Numbered from the stretch's first letter, positions 44,206 to 55,873 are shown. The stretch: DNA of 64,000 bases from Anastatus disparis (GCA_017163975.1 JAFFSR010000032.1:1175001-1239000), one strand, 5' to 3'. The notes: a model not told the origin generated them from the letters alone. A program made the numbers and translations.

Positions 44206-45542
44206 TTTTTTTTTTTTTTATAATAAAAAGGGGGGAAAGACTAGGCCTTTGGCCGAAAAGCCCTGAGTGGTGACTTTATTGTTTAATAAAGTTGCTTTGC
44301 ATTGCACAAAAGCCTGATAGTGATGGGTGTAAAAGGGTGCTAAAAAGCTGTCCTTATCCTATGGACATTACGTGCATTTTATGCCTGGTGAAGCACGGGT
44401 TATCGTACGCTAGGAATTAAGGTTATCTTGTCTGTTGCAGGTTTATGTCCGATAAAACAAAGTTGCACACGACCTATTTTAACAAGAAGATATGTATATA
44501 TATTGAAAGGAAAGTTAAAGAAAATTGGGAGTGGTTCTTCTTTTTTTTTTACAATTGATAGATTTTTTTCTTTATAAAATTCAATTTAATTATTTTTATG
44601 TTTTATTTTTATTTTAAATTAAATTTAGATATTCAAACCTAATAATTTTGTCGTGAAATTTTTAATTCAAAGTATTTAAACATTCGACATACGATTAACT
44701 AATAAATTGTTTATTTTATTTACTCAACAACGAAACTATGTATCAAATCTAAAATAAATGAGAATAATTAACAAAAGATGTCAGATACATGACCAACTCA
44801 AAAAAAAGATAATGTTATTTATTTCACAAACCATCTTATGTCAATTTTGTGTGGGTCGTATATTAAGTGTAAATTTGCATGCTAATTTGTTATGTCCAAT
44901 ATATAAAATAATTAAACGAATTTTTATGTAACCTCAAATCAACGAACCCTATGGACATTGCTGAGTCGTAAAGTCGGCGAGTATAATAACTTTACAAAAA
45001 AGAAGGCAAGATTGGTAAAGTTTATTGAGGTTCCGCATTTTTCTTCTGCTGCTTATTCGTAAATAATTGTTTAAAGAATAATATATACATACATATATTT
45101 TGACAAGAAAATAGGAACGTAAGATCAATTAATAAAACGAAAATTGAATATTAAATTAAGTCTATCCAATCTTGCTATATCTTAATATTTGATGTTACAG
45201 GTTTTTCAAAATTATTAATGGATTGAAGTCTTATATTTAATATATGTTCAAGGTAAAATGAATTTTCATTAATTAATATCATTAGAAAATAAAATTATAA
45301 CTACATTTGAATTTTTTTTCAGGCTTAAAATCCATCCTGATACCTTCAACAGTTTTTAAATGTAAATACTGTAAATATCTGTAAATAACTATAAATAATT
45401 GTAAATAATACAATCATTATAAATAACTGAAAATAATAATATTTATGTTGTATTGACAACAAATCTTTCTAAATAATTAAATACATATTTAAATAATATT
45501 ATAATTTATAAGGACAATTCAACAATAGTACTTTTTGATACT
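44206..45542. other. AT-rich region without a recognised gene
   Basis: 44225-44470 is GC-richer (AAAGACTAGGCCTTTGGCCG, GTGAAGCACGGGTTATCG) between T-rich borders and could be a retro-inserted piece, but no promoter boxes or target duplication are evident. From 44560 on only AT-rich sequence, with short TGTAAATA repeats at 45358-45430. Confidence 0.4.
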
Positions 45543-45752
45543 AATGCGTTAGATTATAAATAATACTCGTGCGATTGCTATGACACTCGGGCCGGCTTGG
45601 CCGACCATCGTGCATATCAACTGCACGAGTATTTATAATTTAACGCACTTGTATTGAAAAATATTTTTTGACACAGAGTGCGTAAAGTTGCACATCAAGA
45701 ATTTGGCTGCGTTTCATTATATGCAATTTTACGCACGCCGTGTCAAAAAACA
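45543..45752. repeat. Paired GC-rich hairpins, copy 2
   Basis: First hairpin: AATGCGTTAGATTATAAATA, ACTCGTGCGA inward to GGGCCGGCTTGGCC and back (45543-45655). Second: TTTTTTGACACAGAGTGCGTAA with its inverse TTTTACGCACGCCGTGTCAA (45665-45752, written here in overlapping parts). Same two building blocks as 35635-35860, in mirrored order. Confidence 0.78.
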
Positions 45753-46104
45753 TTTATTTTATTACTATTCCAAATGCAAAATTATTATATATGAAGATAT
45801 CTCTGAAATTTTTTAATTTTGAGAGGTCGACCTGACAACAATTGAAAAGTCTATAATACAAGTTTCTGGAGTGGCACACACTTCAGTACGGGCTTAAATT
45901 ACTCGTTTTCTGTAGTAGAATATGTAATTAAATTTTGGTATCGATTGAAAAATTGGTACTTACGGTACATAATTTTATACGTCAAAAATGATCCTTTTTT
46001 TATATTTTTCTACGAGTGTTTCTTGAGCTATAAAAAAAGTACCATACTTTTGATCATTCTTAAATTTTCTAAGCATAATGAATATGGTAAAAACAACAAG
46101 CCTA

Positions 46105-46256
46105 CCCTATTTAAAAAAAACACGTGTTTTTTGCATGTGAAAAAACACGTGTAAAATACACGTATTTTTTACATGTAAAATTTGCGTGTTTTTTCACGCA
46201 TATTTTTCACGTGTTTTTTTTCACGTGTATTTTTCAGGTGTATTTTTCACATATTG
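46105..46256. repeat. Cluster of CACGTG/ACGTGT palindromes
   Basis: Within 150 bases ACACGTGTTTTT and relatives occur about seven times (AAACACGTGTTTT, AACACGTGTAAAA, TACACGTATTTTT, TTTCACGTGTTTT and others) in T-rich surroundings. It is a degenerate short repeat; CACGTG is also the E-box core, but no gene is nearby to regulate. Confidence 0.7.
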
Positions 46257-46669
46257 TTTTATAGCTCTTCGAAGAGCTTCTTCTGTCCGGCCTCTTATAT
46301 CTGCGTCTCCCAAATTTGTGTAAGGGATGACAAAACTTAGAAAAACGCCACCTAGCGACTTAAAGTCAAGTTTGTCTAAATATGTATTTACGTAAAATTT
46401 TCCGCTCTTTTTATTCCTGAGGTGAAAATTATGGGTTCCCATTTAAATAAATTAACTTGACCTTGAAATGACGTTCAAGGTTATGGTCAAGGTCATGGTC
46501 ATTATCACCGTCGAATAGCCAAGAAAATATCCTCTATCTTTTGTTTTAAGCTTTTTCTCCGAAAATACAATCCCGCAGAGTTATTTCGCCGTTCCGGTAC
46601 TTTTGGCCCACCCTGTATAATAATATGATATATGAAAATGCAACCGAGTGGCGTTAGGAGCGAGGTAAA
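46257..46669. other. Region without a recognised gene; one possible transposon end
   Basis: The minus-strand frame 46442-46221 (73 residues) shows no family I know. At 46466-46500 GGTCAAGGTCATGGTCA is a short tandem. GGTACTTTTGGCCCACCCTG then TATA at about 46596-46620 looks like a DNA-transposon right end with a TA target, but I found no left partner. Confidence 0.4.
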
Positions 46670-47215
46670 TTTTGTTAGTATATATTAAATATAAGACTTT
46701 GATCCATTAATAATTTTAAAAAACCTCATCCGATGTTTTAAATTCGTTTGAGTTGTCGAAAACTTGATTTTTGAAAATTTTGGCACTTTCCGTAGACTTT
46801 CTCAGCCAATTCTCAACTAATTAACTTCAAAATTTCCAGAGATATTGAGTATATATATCTTCACAAATAACGGTTCTGGAATTTTGATAAGATAAGTTGA
46901 AGTAAATGTTGAATTAAATTACTTATATAAAATTCACAAAAATATGTATTTTTATAAACTTTTTAAACTAAACTTTTGAATTCTCTTTTTTTAAAAAACC
47001 AAAACTGTTATATTGTGAAGATACATAAACTAAATCTCTGGTAATTTTGAGGTCAATTGGTTGAAAATTGGCTGAGAATGTTTGTGACAAGTGCTAAAAT
47101 TTAGAAAATCAAGTTTTCGACTACTCAAAAGAATTTAAAATATCGGTTGAGATTTTTAAAAATTATTTATGGATTAAAGTTTTATATTCATTATATATTT
47201 ATGTTAATAATAATC
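46670..47215. mobile_element. Palindrome with arms of about 220 bp
   Basis: ATATAAGACTTTGATCCATT faces AATGGATTAAAGTTTTATAT-type sequence on the far side; TTCTCAGCCAATTCTCAAC faces GTTGAAAATTGGCTGAGAA; CGAAAACTTGATTTT faces AAATCAAGTTTTCG. The centre is about 46945. No coding, no certain target duplication. Confidence 0.8.
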
Positions 47216-47237
47216 ATATATAATTTAATTATATGTA

Positions 47238-48388
47238 CAGTACCGCTCAAAAGTTCGTAAAAATTTTTTTTTTTTAACTCAACTTCAAACTGTGATATTT
47301 CGGAAACGGCTCGATGAATTTGAAAAATCCGGACGGCGTTTGAAAGATCAGACAAAATACTATCTTTTTGTGTCCTGCAAAATATTTTTATCTCTTTTTT
47401 TAAGTCTATTTCTAATGATAGAAAAATTTTTTATTTTTACGAATTTTTAAATTTCAATCAATCAAATGTAACTTTTTAAGAAATTGATAAAATTAAAAAA
47501 TTCGAACGCGATTGAAAAGTAGAGTGAATTTCCTAAATCTTTATGTTTCGTGATTTTTTTGTATCTATTTCCTGCGTGTAGCTAAAAATGCGCAAAAATG
47601 GAAAGTACAAGAAAATCGGTTTTAGATATGATAATATTTTCCAATATAGCGGGTCTATTTTTGTTTACATTTCAGCATGTGTTCAAATCTGTAGTTCGTA
47701 TGTACATACGAAGAATCAAATTTGTAAATAACTTTAATTTATTCAAAAAAAGGACACTATCATTTATAATAATTGTGATAAAATTTGTGATAATTTTGTT
47801 AAAAGTATACAATACCGTTCATTAGTTCGTAAAAAAATTTTTTTTTAGAAACTCAACTTCAAACTGCGATATTTCGGAAATGACTCGATAAATTTCAAAA
47901 ATCTGGATGGCATTTAAAAGATTAGACAAAATACTATCTTTTTGTATCTTGCTAATGTAAACCAAAATTGACTCGCGACATTGGAAAATATTATCATATC
48001 TAAAACTGATTTTCTTGTACTTTCCATTTTTGCGCATTTTTCGCTACACGCAGGAAATAGATACAAAAAAATCACGAAACATAAAGATTTAGGAAATTCA
48101 CTCTACTTTTCAATCGCGTTCGAATTTTTTAATTTTATCAATTTCTTAAAAAGTTACATTTGATTGATTGAAATTTAAAAATTCGTAAAAATAAAAAATT
48201 TTTCTATCATTAGAAATAGAGTTAAAAAAAGAGATAAAAATATTTTGCAGGACACAAAAAGATAGTATTTTGTCTGATCTTTCAAACGCCGTCCGGATTT
48301 TTCAAATTCATCGAGCCGTTTCCGGAATATCATAGTTTGAAGTTGAGATAAAAAAAAAAAAATTTTTACGAACTTTTGAGCGGTACTG
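47238..48388. mobile_element. Tc1-like long palindrome (CAGTACCGCTC ends, TA target)
   Basis: CAGTACCGCTCAAAAGTTCG at 47238 and its inverse ending at 48388, with TA at 47236-47237 and 48389-48390. CAGT-start ends with TA duplications are typical of the Tc1 group. The outer arms pair (ATTTCGGAAACGGCTCGATG, AAAAATGGAAAGTACAAGAA). Between them, at about 47815-47967, lies a diverged second left end (CAATACCGTTCATTAGTTCG), so the element has a partial copy of itself in the middle. No transposase. Confidence 0.9.
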
Positions 48389-48390
48389 TA

Positions 48391-49499
48391 TGTATATATT
48401 GAATATATATATATTTTAACGGTTATTTTGCCCGTTACAAAAAAGAATTAGCTTTTAATTTAATATGAATTATAGCTAAGTCTTTAAATTTTACTATATG
48501 CAGAGTTGCTGAAATTTGTAAGAAATTTACTATATATTATACAGCAAACTCCGATTGTGCCAGCTAATCAATCCTATTGATAAACGACAAAATCTTATGT
48601 GATATACTTGTCGCTTGCTGCACTCACTGCGTCTCTCTCTCTTTCTCTCTTACCTGATCGAGAGACGTGTGGCCGGTAGCGCAGTTTTCCTTCGTGAGGC
48701 AGGTTCCAAAATACGTTATATTAAATTATATGATATTACGTAACTAATTAATTTACAACTGCTCACAAGGACCGCGGAGGCGTCGGAGTAAGCAACGGGA
48801 AATATATTTTATGTTATATATAGTCAGGCAATATAAATCAATTAAAAGCACGTTTATAGAAAAAAAAATCGATTTATTATAAGACAAATAAGAATATAAA
48901 GATAAAATATGAATTGAACAAGAATGAAATTGAATAATATATGAAAAGTAATGTACGCGTCTATGAGAGAGTGAGCAAAGGGAGGGCGCGTCGCGAACTA
49001 AATGATACTCGCTTATGACGCTGATCGGTTATATAAACAATGATACAATATACCTAAACAAGTATCTCTCGAGGAAGAGATACTTGGATATCGCACAGTA
49101 TAATTATACTTACAATAACGCACTGGCCAGCTTACACTAATTACCTACGTGCACGTAGACACCGCTCGCCCGTTACTGTAGCTTCCCCGTTGTACATAAC
49201 CAATACGTAGATGCTCTGAAATAGATCGGTGGAATACGTCTCTTCCCGATCGTTGAATTCCGCTGAGCTCTGCTAACGTGGTTGTCTGGACGTAGATCGG
49301 TGGAATCCTATATACGCCGATCAACGTATTTGCTGGCACTTAATGGCTGACCGCTAAGACGCGCGAAAAGCGGTCAAGCAAAACTCTACAGAAAGAATTT
49401 CTGAGAGTTGCAACTTGCAAATATAATATAATACGCAAGTCGGTATAAACTCACGACTTTCAATTAAGACAATGTCTCGCTCTATCAAATGCGAACTTA
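48391..49499. other. Region without a recognised gene
   Basis: A GC-richer stretch (48560-49440) with a direct repeat of TAGATCGGTGGAAT at 49224 and 49292. Frames on the minus strand (49339-49145) lack motifs. It might be an LTR or old retroelement end, but nothing decisive is visible. Confidence 0.4.
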
Positions 49500-50164
49500 C
49501 AAGGAGAGTGTTTCACCTTCGGGTCACCGTTTTTGCTCAAATTTTGGGAATGTTTTCTGGATGCAGAAATATGAAGAAAGCCAAAATTTTAGAGGCCAAC
49601 GCTCAATATTTCCCTCGTAACAGGCCATCGAAGAAATTCACTAAAAAAGTTACTAGATTTTCAAACGCTTATACTTTCTCAAAATTATTAGCTAAAAGCT
49701 AAAACTTTTTTTTTAATTGAAAGCTGAGCTCAAGTCCTTTCGAAATAGTAGTTATAGCATATCAAAATATTATTTTTTCTTGAAGTTATAGCATGATAAA
49801 GATTGGGCCCAACTTTAGCTTTTATTATTAATTAATGTTTTAAACAAAAAATTCAGGTCCAATCTTCATTACGCTCTAACTTTGGAAAAAAATAATATTT
49901 TTAGATGGTATAGGTGCTATCTCGAAAGGATTTAAGCTCAGCTTTCATTTAAAAAGAGGTTTAAGTTTCTAGCTAATAATGCTGAGGAACTATAAGCGTT
50001 TGAAAATCTAGTAACTTTTTTATTGATTTTCTTCAATGGCCTGTAACTAGGGAAATATTGAGAGTTGGCCTCTAAAATTTTGGCTTTCTTCAGATTTCTG
50101 CATCTAGAAAATATTCCCAAAATTTGAGCAAAAACGGTGACCCGAAGGTGAAACACTCTCCTTG
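49500..50164. mobile_element. CAAGGAGAG foldback with TTA target duplication
   Basis: 665 bp between TTA at 49497-49499 and 50165-50167. CAAGGAGAGTGTTTCACCTT and its inverse start arms of about 250 bases that pair through CGGGTCACCGTTTTTGCTCA and TTTTAGAGGCCAAC. Mirror-image short frames (49472-49702 + and 50156-49938 -) are the two arms translated and nearly identical, not genes. Same terminal family as 32606-37361. Confidence 0.92.
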
Positions 50165-50167
50165 TTA

Positions 50168-50410
50168 GTCTACCGTATTATATGACCATGTGGCGAAATT
50201 CTCTAATAAGCACAGCGCGGCTTAGGTTTCGTGCTAACGCAACGATAGCCGGAAACTCTCTGAAGCGTCTCACAGCCGGCGAGCTTCTCTCTCGCGTGCC
50301 GATCGTCAAGATACGCACTTCTTTACTCGTCTTAGACGAGATATATGACCGAGCGTTCATCCTATTTTAATACCTAAGCGCGCAAGATTCAAACACGATA
50401 AAATACCGTT

Positions 50411-50452
<42 letters not shown>

Positions 50453-51289
50453 TATTCACATATATCAACTCGTGGAATTGAATACTAATAAAATTAAGTT
50501 TCAACGTAAAGCTAATTAGGTTGAAATTGTATTTTATAAAATAATATAACAATTTATAAGTTATTAGTTATGATAATTATGTAAATATTACATTCATAGG
50601 GTAATATAATAATAAATATGTGATTATCATTTTCATAATTTATTCAAAATATTATGTAAATTTATAAGTATAAATTATTTAGAGTAAAATATAATCTAAC
50701 TTTGGCAATAAATCCAATCTAAGAGAATAATTATAATTTTCAATCATTATATTTAATACAAACTTTAGAGTGGTATTTAAGAATATTATTTATTTCCCGC
50801 ATTCTTAATAAATCTCTTGCAAATCATAAGTAAATTGTCTTTAACATGTTTACTGTTTTATGGGAAATTTTACTCCCATATAGACAGATCGTAAATATGA
50901 ATTCAAAATTATAGATATAATTAGGAAAATTCATCCATATTTCAAATATTTTCCTATCTTTATAATTGACTATTAAAAAAAATTCAAAAATAAAAAAATA
51001 ACTTTTAAAGATTGTATTTTATAAACTGTATGTTAAAAAAATACTAAAAAGAATATTTTTATATTATGTTATGATGATTTTTCAAATGAGGTCATTAGAT
51101 ATATTCTAAAAATTATCATAGTTCTCTTAATAAAAATATTATTTATACATTTAATTCTTAACAATTTTCACATAAATGACAATTCATATGAATACGAACA
51201 CACGTACATATGAATATTTAGTTAAGGTTATATGGATGTTATTTATGAAGAATTGTTTACAAATAAATTTTTAAATACTAATGTATTTT
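50168..51289. other. Region without a recognised gene
   Basis: 50170-50400 is GC-richer unique sequence; (AT)n at about 50415-50450; then AT-rich DNA with no frames of note up to the Polinton left end. Confidence 0.45.
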
Positions 51290-51404
51290 ATAGTACACTG
51301 TGTCCTAAATCCGCATTCAGACACACAGCTGCCTGTGAACTAAGTAGCCTATTATTGCACACCATGTTTGGCAAACTTCATGCTATACAATAATGAGTTA
51401 CTAA
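51290..51404 (+). repeat. Polinton left terminal inverted repeat
   Basis: TAGTACACTGTGTCCTAAAT, then CACACAGCTGCCTG, AGCCTATTATTGCACAC and AAACTTCATGCTAT. Matches the inverse of 59477-59591 with about a dozen differences. Polinton ends typically begin AG after the target duplication, as here at 51292. Confidence 0.85.
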
Positions 51405-51639
51405 TAATTTTCATGAGAAATCTGTGGCCATTGACAATTGCGAGTCTTCCAAGCGAAACTTTATATCAGTCAGATCTCTACCTCAGGCTGAAATCTGCTC
51501 TAACATCACCCAGTAATCGAAAATTGTTTTCGGTGTTTATGTCACATTCCGTTGGTTTAAACACCGAAAACATTAATCTTTTACCTATACACACATTGTT
51601 GATAAAGAAAAAACACCTAATCGATCGACGAAGTTACAT
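51405..51639. other. Subterminal Polinton region, no gene
   Basis: A short hairpin GTTTTCGGTGTTTA / TAAACACCGAAAAC at about 51526-51572. The open frame 51368-51664 spans the terminal repeat and has no domain. Confidence 0.45.
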
Positions 51640-51745
51640 AGGCAGCGGTCACCCATCCAAGTAATAACCGCGCCCAATGCTGCTTAACTTTGCCGATCGG
51701 CTGAGGTGCAGTTCCGTAACCCCACCAACGTGTCGGTACACTTTT
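51640..51745 (-). pseudogene. 5S rRNA-like sequence (5S-derived SINE head or 5S pseudogene)
   Basis: On the minus strand CAGCCGATCGG, AAAGTTAAGCAGC, GGGCGCGGTTA-TACTTGG and ATGGGTGACCGC follow the order and spacing of the 5S rRNA internal promoter (box A, intermediate element, box C). The 3' end departs from 5S after GACCGCTGCC, entering TATGTAACTTCGTCG. That divergence and the Polinton setting favour a 5S-derived SINE over a functional gene. Confidence 0.75.
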
Positions 51746-51949
51746 TAAATTAAATAACAATAATAAAGTGAGATACGAGTAATTAATAGTGAGATGGTAG
51801 TAGTATAGCAAAGAGAGTTCTGGCTACCCCCACTCCTCCGCCATCAGCTCACCTGTGAAGGTGCAAGAATAATGACCAGTTCCGCGATATAAGAAATTCA
51901 CTCCGCGCCTGCGCACCATGTTAGCGCTCATCGGCGCGCGAGCTCCGAC

Positions 51950-52070
51950 GCTGCGTCGATAAGCGAATCACCGCGATCCACGCCGCACAGATAGGCGAAT
52001 CACCGCGCCGCGTAGATAAGCGAATTCACACGATCCGCGTTGATAAGCGAATCCCCTCGGTCCGCACCCC
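51950..52070. repeat. GC-rich minisatellite, four units of about 28 bp
   Basis: Units near GCGTCGATAAGCGAATCACC plus GCGATCC repeat four times (GATAAGCGAATC, GATAGGCGAATC, GATAAGCGAATTC, GATAAGCGAATC) and end in a CCGCCCGCCCGCC run. Strikingly GC-rich for this window; lies between the 5S-like insert and PolB. Confidence 0.8.
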
Positions 52071-52228
52071 CGCCCGCCCGCCGCCGCTGATGAGAGTAAA
52101 TGTTAAATCTTTAAGAAATGTTAACATGATCATTGAAGAGAGTCTTATTTTATATTATTGGGTATAAACTCATTTTAAACGAGTAAAAGAAGGATAGAAA
52201 GAACTATAACGTAGGTCATGCATTATAG

Positions 52229-52289
<61 letters not shown>

Positions 52290-53311
52290 TCTATACATAT
52301 GTTTCTTTCTATAAGAGCCTAAAGATGATAAGGGGATAGAAAGAAAGTTACTTGCTCATAAAGGCGAGAAAGAGATAGAAAGTCAGTTGCTTTACGAAGG
52401 CAAGAAAGAGACAGAGAAAGTCAGTTGCTTTACGATAAGCGTTCGAATTCTTAGAATCGTTCCACCTATTTTAATTCTAAATTCTCTTTTACACGCTATT
52501 CGTTACATATAGAAATTGATTTTGTGACATAATAATGAAGTTTACTATTAAATCTAGAATATTTAGAGTTTAAATAAAATAGGATGATAAGGAAAAAACA
52601 TTGTAGTTTACACTTGCCCATAATGAAATGTACGAATAATTTATAATAATAATAATAATAATATTTTAGAGTAAGAGATAGGAGATGAGAACATTGTAGC
52701 TTACATACTGAAATGTATAGAGTTGGGACTGGAGGGGGGAGGTCAAGGACAAGATTGTTTGGGTCTTCTAAAACGCAACTTCGTCTTATCTCTGTATGAC
52801 GTCACTAGCATTACACTTTGTCGCACGTATGCGTTCTTATAAGTATAAGCATTACAAATCAACTGTCTAGCTAAAATGCAGTTTCTTCTTATCTCAGTAT
52901 GACGTAACACTGGAAAGAACATACATTACAGTTTCTATGCAGCTTCGTCTCATCTGGAATCACTGTGTGTGTGTGTGTGTGAATAATGATAAAAATTATT
53001 GTTTTATAATAATAAAAAATTAGTTATATAATAATGAAGTATACTATTAAATCGTTGAATATAGATAATTTTATGGGTTGATATTAGCATCTTATAGTAA
53101 CTGAATGAAATTTTCATTCTACATCGGTTTTAACTTAACGATAATATTCATTTGTAAGTTGATACATTCGGTTAAAATAATTATTTTGACACATGTGTAT
53201 GACTACATTAAGATAAATATTTCAAAGAATTAACGCCACCTACTATCCTATTAAGAGGGAAGATAAGTAAGGTTACGATTCAGTTCGTATTTGACTTTTA
53301 AAGTAAAAATT
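52071..53311. repeat. Polinton left interior: microsatellites and short duplications, no gene
   Basis: (TA)n at about 52229-52287. GAAAG-CAGTTGCTTTACGA with GGC-AGAAAGAGA is duplicated at about 52380 and 52420. TTCGTCTTATCTC-GTATGACGT recurs at about 52790 and 52890. (TG)n at about 52965-52981. No convincing frame. Confidence 0.6.
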
Positions 53312-55749
53312 ATGGCTACGTTTGACTATAAAGAATTAGTTAACAAGATCTAAATGCTTATTCGCGTTTAACAAGTAAGAAGACTAATCCTGAAGAAATA
53401 ATTACCTGCCTGAATCTTCATAAAGAAAATTTAAGACTTTTAAAAAATAAATTGCGTAAGTGTACAGATGTTTCTGAGAAGCAAAAGTTTTTAGCTGCTA
53501 TTGCATTACTCCAAGGAATCCAGAGTAAACTATAGTGCTTACTAAAAAGTGGTCAAGGTATCCAAAAACGTGAAAGACGAAGTGATAGAGTTAATTGGCA
53601 AGACTTGGAAAATGCATTTAGTAATCGAATTAGGTCAGGTGTAATTACAAATTTAAAAAATTTAGACATAATAAAATTTTTCAAAGATCCACAAGCATTA
53701 TTTCAAATAAGAATTGAAAACATTTTAAAATTACAAGACGCAGTAAAAGTGTATGCAGTGCTGAGTGCCGAATATGTTATTATAAAAGCTGATGTTGAGA
53801 CTAGTGGAATAAAATATTTTAATACGAAAGCCAAGCCAATTCTAAAGACAACAGATTTGAAAGAATGGTTTTTAAATAATGTACAAGAACCTATACGAAG
53901 AGATATTAAAGAATTTCAACAAAGAGATTCAGGATGGTCATTACGTGCTATTATTAATTTGAGTGTTCATATAAACAAATATAATCCACTACATAAGGGC
54001 TCATATATTCCTCTTCCAAAAGTGATAGAATTAAAACATGCATGTATTAATGTGAAAAATTTTGATAATGCATGTTTTAAATGGGCAGTATTGTCAGCAT
54101 TGTATCCAGTCAAGTTAAATACTGATTTAGTATCTTCATATAAATTATATGAAAATAAATTAGATTTCACAGACATGGAATTTCCAGTAATACCAGAGAA
54201 AATTGGAAAATTTGAAAAAAAGAACAATATATCAATAAATGTATATTTTTTGAAGAAACATTCTGGTAAATTCAGTGTTTCACCTCTACGTATAACATCA
54301 TCTGAAGAAAATAAACATATTAATCTTTTATTGATACAAAATTATTATATAGATGAAGAAGAAAAACAACAAAACTATGATACAAATGTATTGATAATAT
54401 ATCATTATGTATGGATAAAGAATTTATCTCGATTAGTTTCTAATCAGATATTAAAACATAAAGGACAAAAATCTATATGCAATCGATGTTTGCATTACTT
54501 TGACACTGAACAAAAATTAAAATTTCATCATGAAGATTGCTCTAAAATTAATAAGTGCAGAGTAAATTTACCAGAAGGAAAAAACAGTATATTACATTTT
54601 AAAAATTTTAAAAATAAGGAAAAGGTTCCTTTTATTGTATACGCAGACTTTGAAGCCCTTTTGATACCCGTTCAGGACAAAAATATTATTCAAAAACATA
54701 AAGTATTTAGTGTTGGATATTATTTGAAATGTAGTTATCACGAGACCATATCATGCTACAATAGCTACAGAGGACCTAATCCTGCTGCATGGTTTATAAA
54801 CGAACTTAAAAAATTTGCTGAGAATATTGAATCTGTATACCAACATGAAAAACCAATGAATGCTTTAACCTTGGAAGAAAAAGAAAGATTTCAAAATGCA
54901 ATTCTTTGCCACATTTGCCAGAAACCTTTAAGAAGAAAAAAAGTTCGAGATCATTGCCACCTTACTGGCAGGTAAGATTAATACTTAAAATAATATTGTA
55001 ATATTACTTATATTAAATTATATATTATGTTTCAGATATCGAGGGGCAGCTCATGAATCATGTAATTTATCATATAGAAACTCTCGTAGTATCCCTGTAG
55101 TATTCCACAATTTTACGGGTTATGACTCTCATTTTCTCATAAAAAATGTCGCCAATAGTTTTCCAGGACGTGTGGAACTGCTATCATTAAACAAAGAGCG
55201 ATTTATTCAACTTACAAAATATATAAAGAATAGTGAGATTAACTTAAGGTTTATCGACTCTTTCCGATTTATGCCATCTTTGGATAAATTAGCTTCAAAT
55301 CTTACAGAAATGAATATTTTAAAACTGGAATTCACTAAACAATCACCTTTAACGGAAGATAAGTTCAATCTATTAAGAGGAAAGGTATCTTTCCATATGA
55401 ATACTTGAATTCTGTAGATAAACTCAATGAATCAAAACTTCTATCAAAAGATGAATTTCATAGTAATTTAAATAACAGTAACATATCTGATGAAGACTAT
55501 AAACACGCTAAAAATGTTTGGAAAGAATTCAATATATCAAATTTAGGTGAATATTCAGATTTGTATTTGAAAACAGATGTATTATTATTAGCTGAAGTTT
55601 TTGAAAATTTTCGAAACAATTGTTTAAGTACGTACGATTTGGATCCAGCTCATTACTACACAGCTCCTGGATTTACATGGGATGCTATGCTTAAATATAC
55701 GAAAATAGAGTTGGAATTGTTAACAAATGGATTACGTGTACTGGGATGA
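53312..55749 (+). pseudogene. Polinton protein-primed DNA polymerase B, N-terminal and exonuclease part
   Basis: A possible start is ATG at 53312; a frame change near 53350 and TAG at 53533 precede the long frame (53605 on). Seen in order: NWQDLENAF block; a Cys pair CNRC with HHEDC (about 54478-54540); exonuclease motif I YADFEA (DFE at 54646-54654, residue 348 of the long frame); a C-H-H cluster CHIC/DHCHLTG; after an intron, GAAHESCNLSYR, then Exo II HNFTGYDSHFL (about 55110) and Exo III YSDLYLKTDVLLLAEVF (about 55555). A frameshift lies near 55390. The sequence breaks off after LELLT at about 55727, so the palm with the polymerase catalytic residues is missing here. Family polymerases replicate the element from protein-primed ends. 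Dead. Confidence 0.93.
54972..55035 (+). other. 64-bp GT-AG intron in Polinton PolB
   Basis: The frame runs to CTTACTGGCAG, then GTAAGATTAATACTT, an AT-rich 64-base stretch, TATGTTTCAG, and the frame resumes ATATCGAGGGGC. Joining the exons keeps the conserved HLTG-R-RGAAH block without a gap, phase 2. Splice sites are canonical with a pyrimidine-rich 3' side. Confidence 0.88.
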
Positions 55750-55873
55750 CCCCAATGAACTGGTTGATCGCTTGCGGCTACTGGTAGTAGAGACAGAAGC
55801 TGGAAATCCAAGTCATACCAATGAGATCCATTCGATAATTGAAGAGCTACGTGAGGCCAACATTATATATTAA
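55730..55873 (+). pseudogene. Small conserved Polinton-associated frame (DDPNELVDRLRLL type)
   Basis: In a frame different from PolB the strand reads YVYWDDPNELVDRLRLL and, near the end, HTNEIHSIIEELREAN before TAA at 55871. This kind of short charged segment recurs beside Polinton genes in many animals; the function is unknown to me. It is fused at its 5' side to the broken PolB by a deletion junction at about 55727, so its own start is lost. Confidence 0.65.

Noticed and set aside
48673..48720. tRNA-like promoter (GGCCGGTAGCGCAG with GGTTCCAAAAT)
   Set aside because: The B-box match is poor and the spacing is short; no insert boundaries are visible.
49472..50156. Two similar basic proteins on opposite strands (49472-49702 and 49938-50156)
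   Set aside because: They are the two arms of one palindrome translated, which explains their near identity.
51640..51745. Functional 5S rRNA gene
   Set aside because: The 3' third diverges, no T-run terminator follows at the right place, and it is embedded in a Polinton relic.
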